Below are positions 58,814-64,000 of a stretch of DNA of 64,000 bases, piece by piece. The notes under the pieces were generated by a model. It did no database searches and was not told the DNA's origin. It worked only from the letters and a program-made list of their open reading frames with translations. The stretch covers positions 62,001 through 126,000 of the forward strand of contig WTXI01000040.1 of NCBI GenBank assembly GCA_022376515.1, given 5' to 3'. The stretch is from Lactifluus volemus. Its lineage: Eukaryota > Basidiomycota > Agaricomycetes > Russulales > Russulaceae. The position numbers and the translations under genes are program-made. Each line of letters starts with the position of its first letter. Within the stretch, counting starts at the first letter, position 1.

Positions 58814-59513
58814 GTGTTGACGTTGACCGCGTTCGAGGTGCGCTTGCGGGGTCATATATGGGTGACGGTGAGGGTTCTAGCTCCTTCAGGGATGACTTGT
58901 AGAATGGCCACTCCGGCTAGCGTCCAAACTAGAATCTTACATTCTGGAAGTTCATGTACCCAATCTGTACCCCATCATTTTCCTCCTCCACCGCGAGGTC
59001 TCCAAGATGATGCGGATCCCTGTACAACACCATGTAATCACTTAACTAGATGTCTAGCTAAGATGAGGCAATTGTTTGATTTGCCGCCGCTTTCTCGCAC
59101 TTGTGTTGGTGTGCTACATAGTCACGTGAAAACTATCACGTGGTGTAACTTTCCGGTCACTTACCCGTAACTTTTTATTTATTTAAATCTGCATTTATAT
59201 CCTGCAACATGTAGCTATGACAAAGACACGGTCCCCGGGGGTGGGGATGGACATGGCCGGGGAGGGGCGGGAGAGGTAGCGGAGTGCTGGACGGGTTACC
59301 AGTAACTTATTTACCTGGCCTGGGGGGTTAGCAGTGGCAGTACCGAGACTGGGTAACATGTGAACGTTGGAAGGCTAATAGCAGGAGACATTGAAAAAAA
59401 TGAACAACAGGTGTAGCTACTGGCAGGAACAGTACTGTATGTGGTTGTAGACAATACTGAGTGCTAAGTGTTGAAGAGTAAAGAATAAGAGTGCTCAGGT
59501 AACATCACGTTGA
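58814..59513. other. Intergenic, no supported gene
   Basis: Contains two CACGTG hexamers near 59123-59143 and a G-rich run near 59231-59275. No coding or RNA feature is supported. Confidence 0.4.
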
Positions 59514-61644
59514 TTAGAGAGTGATAGGGTGATCGGAATGCTGACATTGAGCAAAGAATAGCCATATGCTTTGCTGCTCGTCACAGTATTCGGCGTCTCC
59601 AAAATATTTGCGAATGTAGAGACTTTGAAGTGCGGGTAACACCTCCGTGATACTTTCCCTAGTGAGCTCTTGCACCGACGATATGACATTTAACAGTGGC
59701 TCGCCAGGCAAACGTAGCGTCTGGACAGTAGTGAATGGGTGGAAAAGTTCCAGCCATTCACTATCATCCATGACAAACTCAAAATCATGCACGGAAAGGA
59801 ATGGGTCGTTGAGAATGTTGAGCTCCGTAATGCTGGAAAGTAGGGACGAAGACTGGGTGCATATCTGTGTGATAGACGAGACTTGCCAACCTGGCTCTTC
59901 ATCTTGATATTGATCTTGGATCTCTAGCTCGAGAGTTTTGGAGGTACTAGTCCCCTCTAATTGATGAAGTTTGATGTTGATGTGATTATGGCCAAGCGTG
60001 ACCTCCGCACGATTGAATGACCCAAGCGTCCAGGCATGGTATGTTAAGGTTCCAAGTGGGACCTTTGTACGAAGTGTACGATCGTTCGTGAAGTCAAGAA
60101 CAAGACTTGCAAGACGTGCAAGTCAAGATCAAAGGTTCGATAGAGATGAGACTTAGTAAACGACTAAGTCAAGAGCGTTTCAGAGGTCAAGGGCTTTGGA
60201 CTCAGGGTGAGACCAAAGTGTCAAGAAGTCGTGAAGAGTGATGTCAAGAGGGTTCTCTCAGGTCGAATGCTTCTAGGCAAGACAAGGTTCTAATAGATAG
60301 AAGGACTTGGATTGCGAAACAAAACTGAGACTTAAGGTCTCTAGGGCAGAAAGTACAGGGTTTATATATAAGAAGATGCGGCTATGTACACAGCCTTAGG
60401 GGCTGTGACCTTTGTACAGCTTTCAGGGTTTGAAACATGTTTCAGGAATCAGCAAGTCATCCTGTGCATGTGGCTGTTGCTTGCGGCTGTACAGTGCTGT
60501 GCGAGGCTGTATCGTGAGAGAAATAAGTAAGCGATCTGAAACAAAGCGATCGGCAGTCCATTCGCATAAGCAAGGGAGTCAGTAGGAATGAGTCAGCAGT
60601 CCGAAAATGTATAGTATGAGTCAGCAAGCACGTGTCAGTCTATAACATGGTAGATGACTTGTTGGATGTCAAAGAAAGTCTGTCTGAAGAACGTGATCGT
60701 TAAAGTTTTGAGTTGAGGGGCATCTATCTGAGCCAGGAGATCCTCCGAGTACTCGTCAACACCCAAAAACTTGAACTCTATGAGAGCGGGGAGGATGGCG
60801 CGTATCAATGGAGGTGGAAGTCGAGTTGTTTCAGATATATCAGCCAGAAATTCGATGCGAAGGTACGTGAGCTTGGTTAGGGCTGAGAGGCCTGTGGCCA
60901 TCGCCTTGGGTGAAATATAATGAAGATTTAGAAGGCAGAGCTCGGAAAGATTGTTGGAAGAGGAAAGAAGTTGAGGTAACGTCAGAAATGGAAGGTCCTC
61001 CAAACAGAGTGATCGTAGACGTGGGGTGGAAACAACATCTAATAACCGAACGGGAACCGGATCCCACAGAGTTGATTGAAGGCGAAGACTTGTCAGTGCA
61101 GGGAATGGCTTCTGTATCATCACTGTGTCCAATCTCTCACATTCTGCGCATGGTAGACGGAGATCGATTTCGCATATGCGGTCACGGTGCTCAAGCAAAG
61201 CAATGACGTTATCCCCAAGGACGTAAGAAAATATTTGGATAGGAAATGGCGGCCAGACATCCAACATCTCCCTCAGAGGAGTGCTTCGTGTGCAGTAAAC
61301 ACGCAGATGGAGACGTAGTGGGGACGAAAAAATGACGTGTCGCCATCTTTGGCATACTTGTGCCAGCTTTCGCCATGTCCTTGGCCATGCCCCCGACCAC
61401 AACTCCGGGTCCGTCCACACCAGTACCGGCGACGCTTCCATGGATGCTTCTCGGCAGAGGTCGAAGATTTCTAGGAAAACTTCATCTGGGAACTCGTTGA
61501 TTGTCACAGGTGGCGAAATCTGTGCGGAATCGTAATCAAACACTGGCAGGTAAGTGAGGTAAGTGATCGCCGTGTGCGCTAGTCAAAAGACGTACAATTT
61601 ACTCCGCTGGGGTCTTCCAGTATTACAGGTCTCTGGAAGTCCAT
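59514..61644 (-). pseudogene. F-box/LRR gene split by an insertion
   Basis: Exon 1 (61596..61644) encodes MDFQRPVILEDPSGVN. Exon 2 starts at 61542 and encodes an F-box (SPPVTINEFPDEVFLEIFDL, LAQVCQRWRHVIFSSPLRLH), then Leu-rich text through PALIEFKFLGVDEYSEDLLA and FFRQTFFDIQQVIYHV near 60650. The frame then runs into a stop in unrelated DNA. Matching LRR text resumes about 530 nt on (ASLVLDFTNDRTLRTKVPLG, LTYHAWTLGSFNRAEV) and continues to the stop at 59514, in one open frame. The two halves together have the expected ~520 residues. The insertion makes the gene non-functional unless the insert is spliced, for which I see no donor/acceptor pair. Confidence 0.72.
60118..60642. mobile_element. 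Solo-LTR-like insertion
   Basis: About 525 nt, ends not exact, rich in short AAGTC and TCAAG words. It carries a TTTATATATAAG promoter-like box at about 60360 and no coding sequence. This is how solo LTRs of fungal retrotransposons look. It lies between the two halves of an otherwise continuous F-box gene. I could not fix a target-site duplication or TG..CA ends. Confidence 0.5.
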
Positions 61645-62249
61645 CTATTATGAGCCTGATGGCTTTCACGGGCCCGGGGGTGGTGAGGCTACGCGGCTGA
61701 GGCTGCACGACGTGGTGATTTACAATATTGGTTAGAAAGGCATGGCTCTCAAGCGCGTGCGAAATTCCCGGCAACCAGCGCGGTAACTAGGGGAGACGCG
61801 TAAGGCCTACAAATTCACAAGAACCCGCTCTCTGACCGAACAGTAGACATCGTTCAACCTATGCACCACCACCAATAGAAAGATATAGAAAAACTAGGGG
61901 CTTTTCTGTGACTGTGGCGTTAGCATCGCCTCGGAACTGTTTTCCTGCAATTCAATTTCTACCTCCGATTCTACTAGTCGCACTGCCCAGCATTCTTCGT
62001 CAGATCGAGGAGGCTGGCTGTCACATGTCGCACCTGGAAACGAGCCGAATAAAAGCAAAAAGGTCCCTTCACAGAAATACCAATTCCTCGTTCGCTAGTC
62101 TTGCGTTGGGTGGGGAAAGGTTTGGCGCACAGAGTATGTCTGTTTAAATATGCCTTGAGGATTAGCTCTGCGCAGGAGGGAGATGTTAATACAACGACCA
62201 TAAGCCACTAGTATGTCCACGACTAATTTTCTACGACGTATCAGCGTGG
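61645..62249. other. Intergenic, no supported gene
   Basis: Upstream DNA of the leftward F-box gene. Short open frames only; no RNA gene or repeat. Confidence 0.4.
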
Positions 62250-62520
62250 GTGTTTAAGCCTCAGACAGGTCCGTCAAAAGAGAAGGAAATCGGCTTATTA
62301 CCTGTGTTTATGGTTACTGTCGATGATCCTCAGAACTTGAAGGTTGGAGATATTCTCCACGTAGTCTACGACCTATGGTATCAGGTTGCTTCCTTCCTGC
62401 CAGTTTCTCTTAACCGTTGCCCTAATCGCCCTCTTTCACGAAATGAATGTACACTTTTGGGGGGAAAACTCTGGGTTTCCTTTTCGCTTGGTCTGCATGC
62501 TACCGTCCGGACCTTCTGAA
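62250..62520 (+). other. Possible exon, weak DUF6699-like signal
   Basis: The plus-strand frame contains LLPVFMVTVDDPQNLKVGDI followed by LHVVYDLWYQ. It loosely resembles the V-x-D-V-L-x-x-I/V-Y motif of DUF6699, or the start of a PX domain (VDDPQ). A GT donor follows LWYQ at about 62382. No start exon, and no downstream exon completing either domain, could be found. Confidence 0.2.
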
Positions 62521-63610
62521 GGCGCCCGGCAAGCCTGAAAGCTCACCCCCACCATCTATCAGTATGCTTGCCTACTTTTCGCAACATTTCCGGTGTGTGA
62601 CATGACGGTTCGCCGTCGGGGTTGTTTTGTTACCGTCATTAGATCATTATCGACTCCTTTCGTCGCGCCATTCCTCCGGATCGTAGGTGCCTGCCTAAAA
62701 GGGCCCTCTTTCAAAGAGATCACATGGGCAAGCGAGATGAAGACAAGGTGCAGAGCACGCACAGAACTGGACATCGATTCCCCCTCACGGGCGGTGGGTG
62801 ACTTATCGTCCTTGCACCGATTTGAAGGACGATCGATGACATGGACTCACGGATGGGATTCGCCAATTTCGTCATGCGCCACCTACAGTGCTATGGGACA
62901 GCTGATCTGGCTTCCGCTGCATAGCTGAGTCTCTCATCTAGTCTGCCAAACCATGAACAAAAATGGTTATTATGATTGCATGTCCAGTCGTCGCCACGTA
63001 CTAGTAGCTCCATGCATTGTCGACGATGATGGGTTTGAATAGACCACTCTGTTGCGCGGTACGAAGTAAGAAGGACATGACGACGTTGTATGGCCCAACT
63101 TTACAGACTTGCCAACGATGTTGGTAGAGATCGGGGGCCTGTGGCTCGGCTTGCCTCTAGGACGAGCCAGAGCTTTGATCACGTGAGCACAATGACAACA
63201 ACTTGAACACGCTTTGCTATCTTCTTTTTTCTTTTCTTTTCGTTGCTCTGTTGTCCGTTTGGGGTATCATCCCCTGTCCTTCCATCGCTCCCGTGAGGAC
63301 ATTTTTTATAGGGCAATAGCTGCGCATGGTCACACTTATTCCGATTATTTTATTTATTTAGTCTCTGGTTCTCAGTCACTTTGACTGCGTGGATGGGTGC
63401 CGAATTGTTCACAGGTTAAAGCGCAGCGCAGATCAGGTATGGAATTTGGTGCTGGATGAGTCTGGTGTCATATGGGTATTACAACGAATTGGATAGAACA
63501 GGGACCCCAGCAAACAACCACTGGTGAGTGCGAGAATACAGATAAGGAAACTTGAACGAGGAAAGTTGTAAAGCTCGGGCCCATACAGTGCGTCGGAGGT
63601 GTAGGATGAA
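62521..63610. other. Intergenic, no supported gene
   Basis: Open frames such as 62593..62928 (plus) lack recognisable products. A T-rich tract lies at 63220-63245 and an AT-rich one near 63340-63360. Confidence 0.4.
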
Positions 63611-63827
63611 TTACTCCTCCTCTTCGTCTGCGCTTGCCTGTCTTTTCCGTGCTGCTGTGTGGATGGACCGACAAATGTAAAACGTTCAGCTACGGTAAGC
63701 GAAAATCAGGATGAATTAATACGCTCTTCTGCCGTGTCGCGCGTTTCTTGGCCACGGCTTTCTTGCCTTCCACGCGCTTCTCAAACGCTTGGTCTTCCGC
63801 GCCTTGCCTCCGGCTCTCTTCCAAAGC
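63611..63827 (-). other. Possible 3' exons of a charged protein continuing right
   Basis: On the minus strand a TGTAG acceptor at 63828 opens a frame with ALEESRRQGAEDQAFEKRVE and GKKAVAKKRATRQKS up to a GTATTA donor near 63727. After a CACAG acceptor near 63660 another frame gives ARKRQASADEEEE and a stop at 63611-63613. The two parts look like one Lys/Glu-rich C-terminus, but the phases differ by one base, so the junction is not proven. The rest of the gene would lie beyond the window. Confidence 0.25.
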
Positions 63828-64000
63828 CTACACGCACACATATCTAAACCAGTGTCACGTATATGAAAGAAAACACCACAATTACGAGAAACGCACGGAT
63901 TCAAACTCGTTTAGCTCAGTTCGTAGCTTTATTAGATCGAACCTTCATCGGAAAGAAGAAAATAATAAATTTATGAGCGATCTGGAGAAAGGGAATCATA

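Noticed and set aside
62250..62520. Vps5/PX-domain sorting nexin
   Set aside because: Only VDDPQ and KVGD agree; the rest of the PX domain is absent.
63905..63960. GTTTAGCTCAGTTCGTAGC resembles a tRNA D-arm
   Set aside because: No matching acceptor, anticodon or T-arm in either orientation.
1..64000. CRISPR arrays, bacterial operons or phage genes
   Set aside because: No regularly spaced direct repeats; intron-rich eukaryotic genes throughout.

Overview
The window is nuclear DNA of a filamentous basidiomycete, most likely an Agaricomycete. The genes are split by many 45-80 nt introns, and the window carries families typical of that group: DUF6535 membrane proteins, a DUF6699 protein, F-box/LRR proteins and a basidiomycete kinase-like protein. 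I assign no species. All gene models were assembled by hand, using splice sites, reading-frame continuity and remembered family motifs.

Layout, left to right. 1-587: 5' part of a myo-inositol oxygenase gene, running off the left edge. 3.1-9 kb: a frame-broken F-box gene, coding relics, and a Gly/Ser-rich surface-type gene with one frame break. 9.5-11.3 kb: ribosomal proteins uS15 and eS6, head to head. 12.2-16.0 kb: a 19-exon DHTKD1-type 2-oxoadipate dehydrogenase E1. 16.9-20.9 kb: a 1281-residue Ser/Pro-rich protein of unknown function. 22.4-25.2 kb: DUF6535 copy A, a pseudogene. 25.2-26.3 kb: repeat-like DNA with two tight hairpins. 26.3-31.4 kb: cohesin SMC1, 24 exons. 32.6-35.1 kb: acylaminoacyl-peptidase. 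35.6-43.6 kb: proteasome activator BLM10/PSME4. 44.0-54.3 kb: a rearranged duplication zone with intact DUF6535 copy B, a kinase-like gene, rearranged copy C, a duplicated relic of the PSME4 5' end, a small secreted-protein gene and frame-broken copy D. 55.5 kb: an intron-containing tRNA-Thr. 56.0-58.8 kb: a DUF6699 gene and tubulin-folding cofactor C. 59.5-61.6 kb: an F-box/LRR gene split by an LTR-like insertion. The last 2.3 kb holds only weak coding signals.

Two kinds of DNA alternate. Housekeeping genes (uS15, eS6, DHTKD1, SMC1, APEH, PSME4, TBCC) are single and show no frame break where I traced them. Accessory genes (DUF6535, F-box, kinase-like, secreted) are duplicated, truncated or interrupted. 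The housekeeping genes do not form a pathway; the exceptions are functional pairs such as the two ribosomal proteins and the shared PSME4/DUF6535 upstream region. The most unusual part is 43.6-54.6 kb, where a block holding a PSME4 5' end and a DUF6535 gene was duplicated, broken and colonised.
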